Source of the DNA: Allopusillimonas lactea
GTDB taxonomy: Bacteria > Pseudomonadota > Gammaproteobacteria > Burkholderiales > Burkholderiaceae_B
Length of the DNA stretch: 64,000 nucleotides
Direction of reading: 5' to 3'
Assembly (NCBI RefSeq): GCF_021653995.1
Contig: NZ_JAJJOZ010000005.1
Span: forward strand, 124,001-188,000
Shown: positions 34,350 through 43,364 of the stretch, piece by piece
Position numbering within the stretch: the stretch's first letter is position 1
Layout: the number at the start of each line of letters is the position of its first letter
Program-made: the position numbers and the translations under genes
The notes under the pieces: generated by a model
Seen by the model: the letters and a program-made list of their open reading frames with translations, nothing else
Told to the model about the DNA's origin: nothing
Database searches by the model: none

Positions 34350-35444
34350 TCAGCTGCGGCTATCGAAATAGCGCGCCAGGCGCGCCGGCAGCCAACCGAG
34401 GTTGCCAGGGAATCCGCCCGTTACAAACCCCGCATGCCCGCCGTCGGAAGGCTGATGCAGCAGCACGCGCGTCGAGCATTCTTGCGCTGTGGGCAGCGAT
34501 GATGCGGGAACGAAAGGATCGTTGCGCGCGTTCAGCACCAGCGTGGGTACCTCGATAGCGGCCAGGAGCGGCTTGCTGGCCGCCCGGGTCCAGTAATCGA
34601 GCGCATTCTTGTAGCCATGCATGGGCGCCGTGTAAGCGTCGTCGAATTCGCGCAGCGTGCGCGCGTGTGTCAGCCGGAGCATGTCGATGCTGGCGGGGAA
34701 GCGCCTGGCCTTTTCTTGGACCTTGGCCTTCATGCTGCGCAGAAAGTAATGCGAATACAGCGACTTGCCGAGCCGGGTTTCGGAGAGGTGGCGGCCGCAG
34801 GCAGCCAGGTCGAGCGGCACCGAGATGCCGGCCGCTGCATGGATAAGTGTGCCGGCGGCGGCGCCCTGTTCGCCAATGTATTTGAGCATGGCGTTGCCGC
34901 CCATGGAGACCCCCACCGCATGCCAGCGCGCGCCCGGCACCCGTTCGCGCACCACCTGCAGCATATAGGCGATATCGGCGGAGTCTCCGGAATAGTAAGC
35001 ACGCGCCATGCGGTTAGGGAACCCGGAGCAACTGCGGAAGTGGGCGATGACAACCACCCAGCCGCGCGCGCGGAAATGCTGCGCGATCGCTTGGGCGTAA
35101 TGGCTGCGGCTGCTGCCCTCCAGCCCGTGGAAGAGAATGAGACCTGGGGTGCCCGCCAGCGAGGACACAGCGGCCCAGTCTTCGGGCTGCATCCAGCGCC
35201 GCGCGGCCGTATGTGCCAGACGCGGATCGGGCGTGGTCATGCTGCCATTGGCCAGGCGGTCGGAAAATATGCCCGGTGCCGTCCAGTCGAAATCGAGAAA
35301 GTCGCCGTCGGGTGTATCGACGCGCTCGCGCACGAAGGCAATGCGGTGGTAGCGGGCCACCAAGGCGCCGTACAAGGTCTGCAAATGACTGCCGGGCAGC
35401 CAAGGAGGGCACGGGCAGGGGCTGGAATCGGTCTGCGCTGTCAC
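34350..35444 (-). CDS. YheT-family alpha/beta hydrolase
   Basis: A soluble alpha/beta hydrolase (364 aa, GTG start at 35444). Features: PWLPGSHLQTLYG at the N-terminus, LILFHGLEGSSRSHY (oxyanion region), the nucleophile elbow GVSMGGNAM with Ser near residue 184, an acid residue in VLNARNDPFVP, and His in DGGHAGFVTG. These are hallmarks of the YheT/EMB8 group, related to esterases and lipases. The physiological substrate is unknown. It lies 8 nt downstream of the NTF2-like gene on the same strand. Confidence 0.9.
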   Translation of the reverse strand: MTAQTDSSPCPCPPWLPGSHLQTLYGALVARYHRIAFVRERVDTPDGDFLDFDWTAPGIFSDRLANGSMTTPDPRLAHTAARRWMQPEDWAAVSSLAGTPGLILFHGLEGSSRSHYAQAIAQHFRARGWVVVIAHFRSCSGFPNRMARAYYSGDSADIAYMLQVVRERVPGARWHAVGVSMGGNAMLKYIGEQGAAAGTLIHAAAGISVPLDLAACGRHLSETRLGKSLYSHYFLRSMKAKVQEKARRFPASIDMLRLTHARTLREFDDAYTAPMHGYKNALDYWTRAASKPLLAAIEVPTLVLNARNDPFVPASSLPTAQECSTRVLLHQPSDGGHAGFVTGGFPGNLGWLPARLARYFDSRS

Positions 35445-35452
35445 GTAGGCCT

Positions 35453-35875
35453 TTAGTGCAGAGTGTCAGGAAAGTCTTGCAAATCGAACAGGCCTGCTTC
35501 CCGCGGTGCGTGCGATGCGTGATGCAGCACCATCTTCCAACCCGACGGCCCCTTGTTGAAGACGTTGGTGGTGTAGCAATGCGCCGTGTGCTCGCCGTTC
35601 ATGGTTTGCACGGTGAGCTGTTCGAGCAGTACGTGCACAGATGTCATGACGCTGGTCATGATCATGGGCCGCAGCGGCAGGATGGAGACCGGCCCATTGG
35701 CGAAAATCTGCTGCCATGCGCTCTGCATGGCGTCGTGCCCCACCGCCCGCATGCCGCCGGGATGGATACAGACGACCTCGTCTTCGTCCGCCCATACATT
35801 CATCATCAGCGTGAGATCTGCTCGTCTGAGCGCTTCGTAAAAGGCCTGTTCAGCTTCCTGGGGCGTGGTAAACAT
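35453..35875 (-). CDS. NTF2-like (SnoaL/DUF4440) domain protein
   Basis: A 140-aa single-domain protein of the cone-shaped NTF2 fold: an N-terminal helix (EQAFYEALRRADLTLMMNVWADEDEVVCIHP), the GHDAMQSAWQQIF segment, and beta strands ending in GWKMVLHHAS. Proteins of this shape act as small-molecule isomerases or ketosteroid-like binders. The catalytic residues are not obvious, so no reaction is assigned. It sits between a CHCC zinc protein and YheT on the same strand. Confidence 0.85.
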   Translation of the reverse strand: MFTTPQEAEQAFYEALRRADLTLMMNVWADEDEVVCIHPGGMRAVGHDAMQSAWQQIFANGPVSILPLRPMIMTSVMTSVHVLLEQLTVQTMNGEHTAHCYTTNVFNKGPSGWKMVLHHASHAPREAGLFDLQDFPDTLH

Positions 35876-35936
35876 GTGCGGGGGCAGTGATGAGAGGAGA
35901 AGCGCCGTGCGCGGTTGCGCACGGCCGTGGCGCAGG

Positions 35937-36149
35937 TTAGTGGCCGAGGACTTTCTCGCCTTCCTTGAGCTGATAGATGGCGCCGCAATACGGGCATTTG
36001 GTCTTGCCCGTTTTGACGACTTCGATGTAGACGCGTGGGTGCATGCTCCATAACGGCGCCTTCGGGCCTGGACAGTAAACGGGTAGGTCTTTGGCTTCGA
36101 CGTAAATGGTTTCGTCTTTGGGGATGGCGTTTTCGGGGGCGCTGCTCAT
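35937..36149 (-). CDS. CHCC zinc-finger domain protein (NDUFS6-like)
   Basis: A 70-aa protein whose core matches the CHCC zinc finger found in the mitochondrial complex I subunit NDUFS6: Cys in VYCPGP, His in WSMHPRVYI, and Cys-x2-Cys in TKCPYCGAIY. Bacterial copies occur next to ilvE in betaproteobacteria. The function is not settled. The ilvE stop is 45 nt upstream on the same strand, so they are likely one transcript. Confidence 0.92.
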   Translation of the reverse strand: MSSAPENAIPKDETIYVEAKDLPVYCPGPKAPLWSMHPRVYIEVVKTGKTKCPYCGAIYQLKEGEKVLGH

Positions 36150-36193
36150 GGTCGGCGTGATCCTGCAAATTATCGGGTAGGGGCGGGCAAGGT

Positions 36194-37114
36194 TTAGACC
36201 TTGGTCAGCCAGTGATGGTAGCTGGCGTTCTTGCCGTTGACGATGTCAAAGAACTCCTGCTGGATTTTTTCGGTGATGGGGCCGCGCGAGCCCTTGCCGA
36301 CCTGACGCCCGTCAATGTCGCGGATGGGCGTGACTTCGGCGGCGGTGCCTGAGAAGAAGGCTTCGTCGGCGATGTAGAGGTCGTCGCGCGTGATGCGTTT
36401 GGTGCGCAGCGGGATGCTGAGGTTGCGCGCGATGGCGTGGATGGTGTCGCGTGTGATGCCCGTGAGCGCTGAGGCGATTTCGGGTTCGCACAGCACACCG
36501 TCGCGCACCATGAAGATGTTTTCGCCTGAGCCTTCGGCCACAAAGCCTTCGGTGTCGAGCAGGATGGCTTCGTCGTAGCCGTGGTCGAGTGCTTCGGCAT
36601 TGGCCAGGATGGAGTTTGCGTACGTGCTGGCGACCTTGGCGCGCGGCATGGTGACGTTGACGTGCTGGCGCGCGTAGGACGAAATTTTGACGCGTATGCC
36701 CTGCTGCAGGGCGGATTCGCCCAGGTAGGCGCCCCACGGCCAGGCGGCGATGGCGACGTGCACCGATGCGCCCTTGGGCGACACGCCCATTTTTTCGGAA
36801 CCGTAGAACACCAGCGGCCTGATGTAGCAGGACTCGAGCTTGTTGGCGCGCACGACTTCCAGTTGGGCCTGGTTGATGGTTTCCTGGTCGTACGGAATGG
36901 GCATCTGGTAGATGTGGGCCGAATCGAACAGGCGTCGGGTGTGATCCCGCAGGCGGAAGATGGCTGTGCCCAGTGTGCCGTTATAGGCTCGCACCCCTTC
37001 GAAGACGGACAGGCCATAGTGCAGAGAGTGCGTCAGCACGTGGGTGGTTGCCTCGCGCCAGGGCACGAGCTTGCCGTCAAACCAGATGAAACCATCGCGA
37101 TCGGACATGGACAT
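36194..37114 (-). CDS. ilvE: Branched-chain amino acid aminotransferase
   Basis: A fold-type IV PLP enzyme (306 aa) making Val, Leu and Ile from their keto acids with glutamate. Motifs: IWFDGKLVPWREATTHVLTHSLHYGLSVFEG at the N-terminus, catalytic Lys in PRAKVASTYANS (near residue 163), EGSGENIFMV and FFSGTAAEVTPI. ATG 37114 (MSMSDRDG) has GGAG 6 nt upstream. A minus-strand -10 TACAAT at 37157-37152 could be its promoter. It diverges from azlC, a branched-chain amino acid exporter, which ties both sides of this region to branched-chain amino acids. Confidence 0.97.
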   Translation of the reverse strand: MSMSDRDGFIWFDGKLVPWREATTHVLTHSLHYGLSVFEGVRAYNGTLGTAIFRLRDHTRRLFDSAHIYQMPIPYDQETINQAQLEVVRANKLESCYIRPLVFYGSEKMGVSPKGASVHVAIAAWPWGAYLGESALQQGIRVKISSYARQHVNVTMPRAKVASTYANSILANAEALDHGYDEAILLDTEGFVAEGSGENIFMVRDGVLCEPEIASALTGITRDTIHAIARNLSIPLRTKRITRDDLYIADEAFFSGTAAEVTPIRDIDGRQVGKGSRGPITEKIQQEFFDIVNGKNASYHHWLTKV

Positions 37115-37306
37115 GGTGGGCTCCAGCGCAACTCTGAATGAGGATGATGCGATTGTACCAAGCGTGCGCAGCATACAATAGCGGGCGCAATGGCCCGCGG
37201 GCAGGCGCGGTGCAGCGGCGGGTTTTTGTCGCAGCGGCCGGCCTGTGGGCCATTCAATCGTCGTCCGGCAGCGTTTACCAAGTAATCTTTTCCAGGCGTT
37301 CATCCC

Positions 37307-38050
37307 TTGCGTCAGATTCGATATCCCAATTGGTGGCCTGATGCCGCCCTGCAGCAAAGTTTTCTTGCCGGGTTTGCCGATGTGCGTGCGGCGCTCATTG
37401 CGAGCGGCGTATGGGGCTTTGTCACCGGCATCGCCATGGTCAAGGCGGGCCTGAGCGAAAGCGCCGCCAGTGTCATCACGCTGCTGGTGTACGCGGGCTC
37501 CGCCCAGCTCACGTCCTTGCCGCTGATCGCCTCTTCGTCGCCGCTGTGGCTGATCTTTCTGGCGGCTATGGTGGTCAATCTGCGTTTTGTGATTTTCGGC
37601 GCCGCGCTCCAGCCATATTTTCGACATCTTTCCTGGCGGCAGCGTCTGGCGCTTGGCTATGTGTCCAGCGATATTTCCTTCGTCGTGTTCATGGGCCGTT
37701 ACGGGGACACGTCAGGCCAGGCCACCGCGTCCCAACTGTGGTACTACCTGGGCATCGTTGTGCCGGGCTGGCTGTGCTGGAACGCCTTTTCCCTGCTTGG
37801 TGTATTCGCGGGCGGGTTCGTGCCGGCCGCGTGGTCGCTCGATTTTGCCGCCATACTTGCTTTGCTCGCCATTATTATTCCGCTGGTCCGTACCCGCCCT
37901 ATGCTGATGTGTCTGCTGGTTGCCGCCTCGATTGCATGGGTGGGGCAACTGCTGCCGCTGCGCCTGGGCCTGCTGGCGGCGGTGGTCGGCGGCGTGCTGG
38001 CGGGGGTGTTCACCGATCAGTTGCAGCGGCGCACGGGGCGGCAGCCATGA
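37307..38050 (+). CDS. azlC: Branched-chain amino acid export protein AzlC
   Basis: The large subunit of the AzlCD exporter (247 aa), an inner-membrane protein with about seven helices (VWGFVTGIAMVKAGLS, LVYAGSAQLTSLPLI, VVNLRFVIFGAALQPY). An in-frame stop at 37283-37285 limits the start, and the only usable codon with the full N-terminus is TTG 37307. A GTG at 37381 would truncate the first helix. The ribosome-binding site is weak. It overlaps azlD by ATGA and diverges from ilvE. Confidence 0.9.
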   Translation: MRQIRYPNWWPDAALQQSFLAGFADVRAALIASGVWGFVTGIAMVKAGLSESAASVITLLVYAGSAQLTSLPLIASSSPLWLIFLAAMVVNLRFVIFGAALQPYFRHLSWRQRLALGYVSSDISFVVFMGRYGDTSGQATASQLWYYLGIVVPGWLCWNAFSLLGVFAGGFVPAAWSLDFAAILALLAIIIPLVRTRPMLMCLLVAASIAWVGQLLPLRLGLLAAVVGGVLAGVFTDQLQRRTGRQP

Positions 38051-38376
38051 GTGACGCCCTATACATTGCAGGTGCCATTGCCGCCCTGGTTCTGTGCAGC
38101 TTCCTGACCCGCGCGGGTTATTTCTTGTGGGGCGACCACTTTCAATTGTCCGACGGCGTGCGCAAGGCCCTGCGGTATGCGCCGACCGCCGCGCTCGTAG
38201 GGATCGTGGTGCCCGAGGTGCTGCCGTGGCAGGCGGGCGCGGGGCCGGTGTTCGATGTCAAGGTGCTTGCGGCTGCGGTTGCTGTGCTCGTCTTCCTGCG
38301 TACCGGCAATGCAGTGCACGTCATCGTGGCCGGTATGGTGGCTTTCTGGGTGCTGCGGGCCCTGATCCCTATCTGA
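38047..38376 (+). CDS. azlD: Branched-chain amino acid export protein AzlD
   Basis: The small partner of AzlC (109 aa, four hydrophobic segments). Typical features: FLTRAGYFLWGD near residue 20, KALRYAPTAALVGIVVPEVL, and a final helix VAGMVAFWVLRAL. The start ATG 38047 overlaps the azlC stop (ATGA), so expression is coupled. Confidence 0.93.
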   Translation: MSDALYIAGAIAALVLCSFLTRAGYFLWGDHFQLSDGVRKALRYAPTAALVGIVVPEVLPWQAGAGPVFDVKVLAAAVAVLVFLRTGNAVHVIVAGMVAFWVLRALIPI

Positions 38377-38492
38377 ACGCGCGGTCAGCGTCTGCTTTTC
38401 ACGACATCTTGCCCCAATACGGGGCAATACCAGCTTGCAAAATGCTGATACTTGTGGCTGGAATTGTGTGCGACGGGTAAAATGGAAAGCTT

Positions 38493-39869
38493 ATGAAAGA
38501 ACAGACCTCTTCTGATACCGCCGCCGCAACCTTTGTCGATATCGGCCTGCACCCTGGCATCCTGCAAGCTGTTACCGAAACAGGGTATGTTTCTCCCACG
38601 CCTATTCAAGCCCAGGCTATCCCCAAGGTGCTAGATGGGCGGGACGTCATGGGCGCGGCCCAGACGGGCACGGGCAAGACAGCGGCATTCACGCTGCCCA
38701 TCCTGCATCGTCTGATGCAGTTTGCCAATACCAGCGCGTCGCCGGCCCGCCATCCAGTGCGGGCACTCATCCTCACCCCCACGCGCGAGCTCGCCGACCA
38801 AGTCGCCGCAAACGTAGCCATCTACAGCAAGCATGTGCCGCTGCGCTCGGCTGTGGTGTTCGGCGGGGTAGACATCGGCCCGCAGCGCGAAGCACTGCGC
38901 CGTGGCTGCGAAGTGCTCATCGCTACGCCGGGTCGTCTGCTTGATCACGTCGAGCAGAAAAACGTCAACCTGGGCCAGGTGGGTATTCTGGTACTCGACG
39001 AAGCCGACCGAATGCTGGACATGGGCTTTTTGCCCGATCTGGACCGCATCGTGCGATTGCTGCCGGCCAAGCGTCAGGGCTTGCTGTTCTCGGCCACGTT
39101 CAGCAACGAAATCCGCAAGCTGGGCCGTACGTATCTAAGCAACCCGGTCGAAATCGAGGTGGCTGCGCGCAACGCCACGGCCGACACGGTCACGCAAATC
39201 GCCTATCCGCTGCAAGGCTCGCAAAAGCGTGCCGCGGTGGTGCATCTGGTCAAATCGCGCGGGTTCAATCAGGTGATTGTGTTCTCGAACACCAAAATCG
39301 GCACCAGCCGCCTTGCGCGCGAACTTGTCCGCGACGGTGTGCGTGCCGAGTCCATTCACGGCGACAAGACCCAGCTCGACCGTATGAAGGCACTTGAAGC
39401 GTTCAAGGCCGGCGAACTCGAAGTACTGGTGGCGACCGATGTGGCAGCCCGTGGGCTCGACGTGGCGGGTGTGCCTTGCGTCATCAACTACGATCTGCCG
39501 TATAACGCCGAAGACTATGTTCACCGCATCGGCCGCACCGGCCGCGCCGGCAACAAGGGTGAGGCCATCGCATTCTTCACGCCTGACGAAGAGCGTTACC
39601 TGTTGGACATCGAAAAACTTATCAAGGCCAGTATCCCGCGCGGTACGCTGGATCTCCCGGCACCAGGCCGCCGCCCGGTCACGGGTGGGCGTGGTGAGCG
39701 CCGCGGCCACGGCGGCTACGGCTATTCCGCGTCTGCCGCGCCGGTCGATGATTTTTTTCTCAAGCCCTATGTGCCGTCGCCTGCGGCCACGTCGGCCGAG
39801 CGTAAACAGCCTGCGCCGGCGTCCCCGGCCAAGCGGTCTGTCGGTGTATTGCTGGGTGGTGGCCGCTAG
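38493..39869 (+). CDS. rhlE: DEAD-box ATP-dependent RNA helicase RhlE-like
   Basis: An RNA helicase (458 aa). The Q motif is YVSPTPIQAQAIP, motif I AQTGTGKTAAF is at about 54-64, and Ia PTRELADQV, DEAD in VLDEADRMLDMGF, SAT in FSATFS and motif VI HRIGRTGRAG follow. The C-terminus (about 385-458) is basic, Gly/Arg-rich and Pro-rich, as in RhlE. Cold-shock or ribosome-assembly roles are known for this group. A 116-nt upstream gap has the promoter-like TAAAAT close to the start. It is monocistronic. Confidence 0.95.
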   Translation: MKEQTSSDTAAATFVDIGLHPGILQAVTETGYVSPTPIQAQAIPKVLDGRDVMGAAQTGTGKTAAFTLPILHRLMQFANTSASPARHPVRALILTPTRELADQVAANVAIYSKHVPLRSAVVFGGVDIGPQREALRRGCEVLIATPGRLLDHVEQKNVNLGQVGILVLDEADRMLDMGFLPDLDRIVRLLPAKRQGLLFSATFSNEIRKLGRTYLSNPVEIEVAARNATADTVTQIAYPLQGSQKRAAVVHLVKSRGFNQVIVFSNTKIGTSRLARELVRDGVRAESIHGDKTQLDRMKALEAFKAGELEVLVATDVAARGLDVAGVPCVINYDLPYNAEDYVHRIGRTGRAGNKGEAIAFFTPDEERYLLDIEKLIKASIPRGTLDLPAPGRRPVTGGRGERRGHGGYGYSASAAPVDDFFLKPYVPSPAATSAERKQPAPASPAKRSVGVLLGGGR

Positions 39870-39995
39870 CGATTGCAGCGCGCCGCATCGTAGCCCTTAT
39901 TGGCTGGCATTGCCCCAAACGCTTTGCGGCGTGGCCAGGCTTGGCCGCGCCGGTTCGATGCGCGAGCCTTGGTGAGCCGACTGACAAGATGTTAA

Positions 39996-40388
39996 TCAGT
40001 TTGCCGCATCAGGCAACATGCTTGCTAGTTGAGCAGGCCCCTGCGCCACGGGGGGCGTGTCTTGGTCGTAGCGTTCGATCAACTGCTCCAGGTGGCTGAT
40101 ATGCGGCAATAGGGTGCCGAAGAAAGCATTGCCGGCTTGGTTCTGGATAAGCAGCGTGGGAAAGTTTTCGATTTCTTCATCGTCCAGCAGTTCGGGCAGC
40201 TCTTCGACATCGATCCACACGAACGTATGCTGCGGCCAGCGCTGTGCCAGCGCGTCGAAGGCCGGGCGGTACTGGTTGCACGTGCCGCACCAAGCGGCGC
40301 AATAACAGGCAACCACCAGGCCTTCGGGGTTGTCGGTCAGGCGGGCGGCCAGCGCCGGCGAGTCGTGCTGCGGGTTGAAAACGGTCAT
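39996..40388 (-). CDS. Thioredoxin-fold protein with WCGTC active site
   Basis: A 130-aa cytoplasmic thioredoxin-like protein. The redox motif is AAWCGTCNQYRPAF near residue 37, and the cis-Pro is in NFPTLLIQ near residue 82. It lacks a signal peptide. The Gly-Thr pair between the cysteines differs from classical WCGPC, so it may be a weaker reductant or specialised. It diverges from the EI24 protein gene with 88 nt between. Confidence 0.9.
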   Translation of the reverse strand: MTVFNPQHDSPALAARLTDNPEGLVVACYCAAWCGTCNQYRPAFDALAQRWPQHTFVWIDVEELPELLDDEEIENFPTLLIQNQAGNAFFGTLLPHISHLEQLIERYDQDTPPVAQGPAQLASMLPDAAN

Positions 40389-40476
40389 GCGGGGTATCCG
40401 GGGTAGGTCGGTCGGGGTGTCGTTGCCGGAACGGAATGCGACTATGATAGGTCCTATTGCCATTCCGGGCGAATCC

Positions 40477-41295
40477 ATGAGTGAAATGAGTCAATCTGCC
40501 GCTGTCCGATCCACTCGGCGCAATCTTACCGGTGCGCCAGCTGTCTTCCAGGCCTTCAAGCGGGCCGCCGTCTCGCAGATCCAGCCCAAAATGCTGGGCG
40601 CTATTCTGCTTCCTTTCTTCATCGCCTTTCTGGGCGCCGTTGTGTTGCTGTGGGCATTCTGGACGCCGCTGACCGAGTGGCTCAACGTCCAGGCCAGCCA
40701 GTGGGACATGGTCAACGAATTTGACCAGTGGCTGCTGGCGGTGGGCCTATTTTCCATCAAGCTGTATCTCATCCCTATGCTGGCTGTTGGCATTCTATTG
40801 CCCATTTCCGGCATCCTCGGGCTGGTGATCGCCGCCGTCTTTGTCATGCCTATTGTGCTGGGCCATCTAGACCGTCGCGATTACCCCGGCCTGAAGCGCC
40901 AGGGCCGCTATTCCATGGCCGTGAGCGGCTGGAATGCGGTCTGGGTGGGTGGGCTGTTTGCCCTGGGCTGGCTGCTTACCATGCCTTTGTGGCTGATACC
41001 GCCGCTGCCAGTGCTGCTACCCATTTTGTGGTGGGCCTTCGCGTTCAAGCGCATGCTCAGTGTCGATGCTATCGTCGAACACGCCAGCACTCAAGAGCGG
41101 CGCATTCTCTTGCGCCAGCACCGGCGTGAGCTCTGGCTCATCGGCGGTATCCTGGCCGTCATCAATTTGTTTCCGCCGGCCTGGCTGGTGCTGCCGGTGT
41201 TTTCCGCGCTCGTGTTTGCGCATTTCAGCCTGGAAGCGCTGCGCCAGTTGCGCGCACAAGACATCATCGATGTTCAAGCCGTGAGGGTGACCTGA
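40477..41295 (+). CDS. EI24-domain membrane protein
   Basis: A 272-aa inner-membrane protein with about six hydrophobic helices. The layout matches the EI24/CysZ-like family: FQAFKRAAVSQIQPKML before the first helix, PISGILGLVIAAVFVMPIVLGHLD, YSMAVSGWNAVWVGGLFALGWLL, and a C-terminal helix pair. Related CysZ moves sulfate, but the shared residues are too few to transfer that function. The start ATG 40477 is chosen for continuous similarity. The next gene starts 1 nt after its stop, so the two are one operon. Confidence 0.85.
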   Translation: MSEMSQSAAVRSTRRNLTGAPAVFQAFKRAAVSQIQPKMLGAILLPFFIAFLGAVVLLWAFWTPLTEWLNVQASQWDMVNEFDQWLLAVGLFSIKLYLIPMLAVGILLPISGILGLVIAAVFVMPIVLGHLDRRDYPGLKRQGRYSMAVSGWNAVWVGGLFALGWLLTMPLWLIPPLPVLLPILWWAFAFKRMLSVDAIVEHASTQERRILLRQHRRELWLIGGILAVINLFPPAWLVLPVFSALVFAHFSLEALRQLRAQDIIDVQAVRVT

Positions 41296-41296
41296 C

Positions 41297-42097
41297 ATGC
41301 CCGAAACCCGCACTATTCGCCTGATTGTCGTTGGCGACGAGATCCTGTCCGGCCGCCGCCAGGACAAGCATTTTTCCAAGCTCATCGAGCTGTTGTCGCA
41401 GCGCGGCATGCAACTGGGTGGTGCGCAGTTCGTATCGGACGATCGCGCCACCATTGCCGCCGAGCTTGTCCGCAGCTTCGCTACGCCCGATATCGTCTTT
41501 TGTTGTGGGGGCATTGGGGCCACGCCTGATGATCAAACCCGTCAGGCTGCCGCCCAGGCGCTGGGCGTGCCGCTGGCGCTACATCCCGAGGCCGAGCGCC
41601 TGATCGCCGAGCGCTGCGCGGACAACGCGCGCCGCGGCCAGGGTAGCGCCGATATGTCGCTGCCCGAGAACCAGCAGCGCCTGCAAATGGGGGTGTTTCC
41701 GCAAGGGGCTGAGATCGTGCCCAATCCCTATAACAAGATCCCGGGTTTTTTTATCAACGATCACACCTTTATGCCGGGCTTTCCCGTCATGGCTTGGCCG
41801 ATGATGGAATGGACGCTGGACAACCGCTATCGCCACTTGCAGCATCAAGTCACACGGGTCGAGCATTCCTTCCTGGCCTTCGAACTGCCAGAGTCCCGGA
41901 TCATCCCGACACTCGAGGCGCTCGAGGCCCGCTGGCCCGGTGTCAAGGCCTTCAGCTTGCCCAGCGTGGGTGGCAGTGGGCGTCCGCACATCGACCTCGG
42001 CGTAAAGGGCGAGCCCGAAGCAGCGGCTCAGGCACTGGCGTTCCTGCGCGACGAAGTGTTGCGCCTGGGCGGGGTGCTCACCCCGCCGCAATCATGA
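41297..42097 (+). CDS. Molybdopterin-binding (MoCF/CinA N-terminal) domain protein
   Basis: A 266-aa protein whose N-terminus is the MoCF_biosynth fold: LIVVGDEILSGRRQDKH at about 10-25 and CCGGIGATPDDQTRQAAAQ near 70-88, the signature of MoeA/MogA/CinA folds. It lacks the CinA C-terminal deamidase domain. Such short proteins occur widely and may act on nucleotide pyrophosphates, as CinA does. The role is unclear. It is 1 nt downstream of the EI24 gene. Confidence 0.88.
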   Translation: MPETRTIRLIVVGDEILSGRRQDKHFSKLIELLSQRGMQLGGAQFVSDDRATIAAELVRSFATPDIVFCCGGIGATPDDQTRQAAAQALGVPLALHPEAERLIAERCADNARRGQGSADMSLPENQQRLQMGVFPQGAEIVPNPYNKIPGFFINDHTFMPGFPVMAWPMMEWTLDNRYRHLQHQVTRVEHSFLAFELPESRIIPTLEALEARWPGVKAFSLPSVGGSGRPHIDLGVKGEPEAAAQALAFLRDEVLRLGGVLTPPQS

Positions 42098-42281
42098 TGC
42101 CTTCGCAGCGTGACACTGCGGGGTTCACGCAGCGACGCCCAAGGGTGGCAAGCTCGACGCGGCGCTGAGGAGACACGCCCGAGGCATCGTTCTCGGGTAT
42201 CCTCAGGCGCGCGTTCCGGCACAGCAGCCAGAAGGGTAGAGTCGTGACAAAAACAAAAAACACTTGCCAAACGGCCGCGAT

Positions 42282-42297
42282 TTCCCATAATATGGAA
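42282..42297 (+). promoter_or_regulatory. IclR-type operator candidate upstream of iclR
   Basis: TTCCCATAATATGGAA is an imperfect palindrome (TTCC-ATA / TATGGAA) centred 25 nt before ATG 42314. It contains a -10-like CATAAT. IclR proteins often repress their own gene. Confidence 0.4.
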
Positions 42298-42313
42298 TTG
42301 TTGCATTGCATCA

Positions 42314-43135
42314 ATGACGACTATGCCACGAACTTCCGTGCTCCCGGCGGCCCCCAATGGGCAGGCCGCTCTCAACGACACGCATATCACCATACAGGTG
42401 CTCGAGCGTGCCATGCTTTTGCTCGACGTCCTGGCCACTCGGCCTGATCCCGTACCGCTAAAAGACTTGGCTGCGGCAACAGGCCTGCATACGTCCACGA
42501 CACACCGCATTCTCAACGATCTGGTTGTCGGCCGCTATGTCGAACGCGTTGACAGCGGCCTGTATCAATTGGGTATGCGGCTGCTCGAGCTGGGGTCCTT
42601 GGTCAAGGGCAGGCTCAATGTCCGCGAAGTAGCTGTCAACCACATGCGCGAACTGCATAAGCTTACCGGCCAAACCGTCAATCTGTCGCTCCAGCAAGGC
42701 GACGAGATTGTCTACATCGAGCGGGCCTGGAGCGAGCGATCAGGCATGCAGGTGGTGCGGGCCATTGGTGGGCGGGCACCGCTGCATCTCACGTCAACCG
42801 GCAAGCTGTTTCTGTCGGTCTGGGATGCGCGGCAGGTGCGCGCGTACGCCATGCGCACCGGCCTTGCAGGCACTACTCGAAACAGCATCACCGAAACCTC
42901 CCAGCTCGACCGCGAATTGGCACTGGTACGTCGCCTGGGATACTCGCGCGACAACGAAGAGCTCGAACTGGGTGTGCGCTGTATTGCCGCGGGCATCTAC
43001 GACGACACTGGCAAGCTGCAGGCGGGCCTGTCGCTGTCGGCGCCGGCCGAGCGTATGCGCGACGAATGGATCCCCATCCTGATGCAGACGGCGGCGCATA
43101 TTTCCGAAGAGTTAGGCTACGAAGCCACGCATTGA
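42314..43135 (+). CDS. IclR-family transcriptional regulator
   Basis: A 273-aa regulator. The N-terminal winged helix (about 25-85) contains PVPLKDLAAATGLHTSTTHRILNDLV. The C-terminal GAF-like effector domain (about 100-265) has LTGQTVNLSLQQGDEIVYIERAWS, PLHLTSTGKLFLS and ELELGVRCIAAGIYD, all standard IclR positions. The effector is unknown but is usually an aromatic or dicarboxylic acid. It is convergent with the Bug receptor gene at 43365, its likely target or at least functional neighbour, and a palindrome before its start suggests autoregulation. Confidence 0.94.
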   Translation: MTTMPRTSVLPAAPNGQAALNDTHITIQVLERAMLLLDVLATRPDPVPLKDLAAATGLHTSTTHRILNDLVVGRYVERVDSGLYQLGMRLLELGSLVKGRLNVREVAVNHMRELHKLTGQTVNLSLQQGDEIVYIERAWSERSGMQVVRAIGGRAPLHLTSTGKLFLSVWDARQVRAYAMRTGLAGTTRNSITETSQLDRELALVRRLGYSRDNEELELGVRCIAAGIYDDTGKLQAGLSLSAPAERMRDEWIPILMQTAAHISEELGYEATH

Positions 43136-43250
43136 CCGGCGGCCGCCGTTTTGACGGCCTCTGGCTTGCCTTGCCGTTCATATCGCCTTTGGTGCCCATG
43201 GTCGTGGGCCTGCCTTGCGGTAGGTCTCCCGCCTAGTGCCGGCACCAAAA

Positions 43251-43292
43251 AACGCCCCGAAAGCCGGATAACAAACCGGCTTTCGGGGCGTT
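43251..43292 (-). terminator. Strong intrinsic terminator between iclR and the Bug receptor gene
   Basis: A perfect 17-bp stem (43251-43267 with 43276-43292) has an 8-nt loop. On the minus strand it is followed by CGTTTTTT, so it mainly ends the Bug receptor transcript. Confidence 0.9.
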
Positions 43293-43364
43293 ATTGCGTG
43301 GGCCGCCGCCTGTGCCTGTGTATGCCTGCGCCGGAGACGCTCGGCGCAAGAAGAGCCATCAGCC

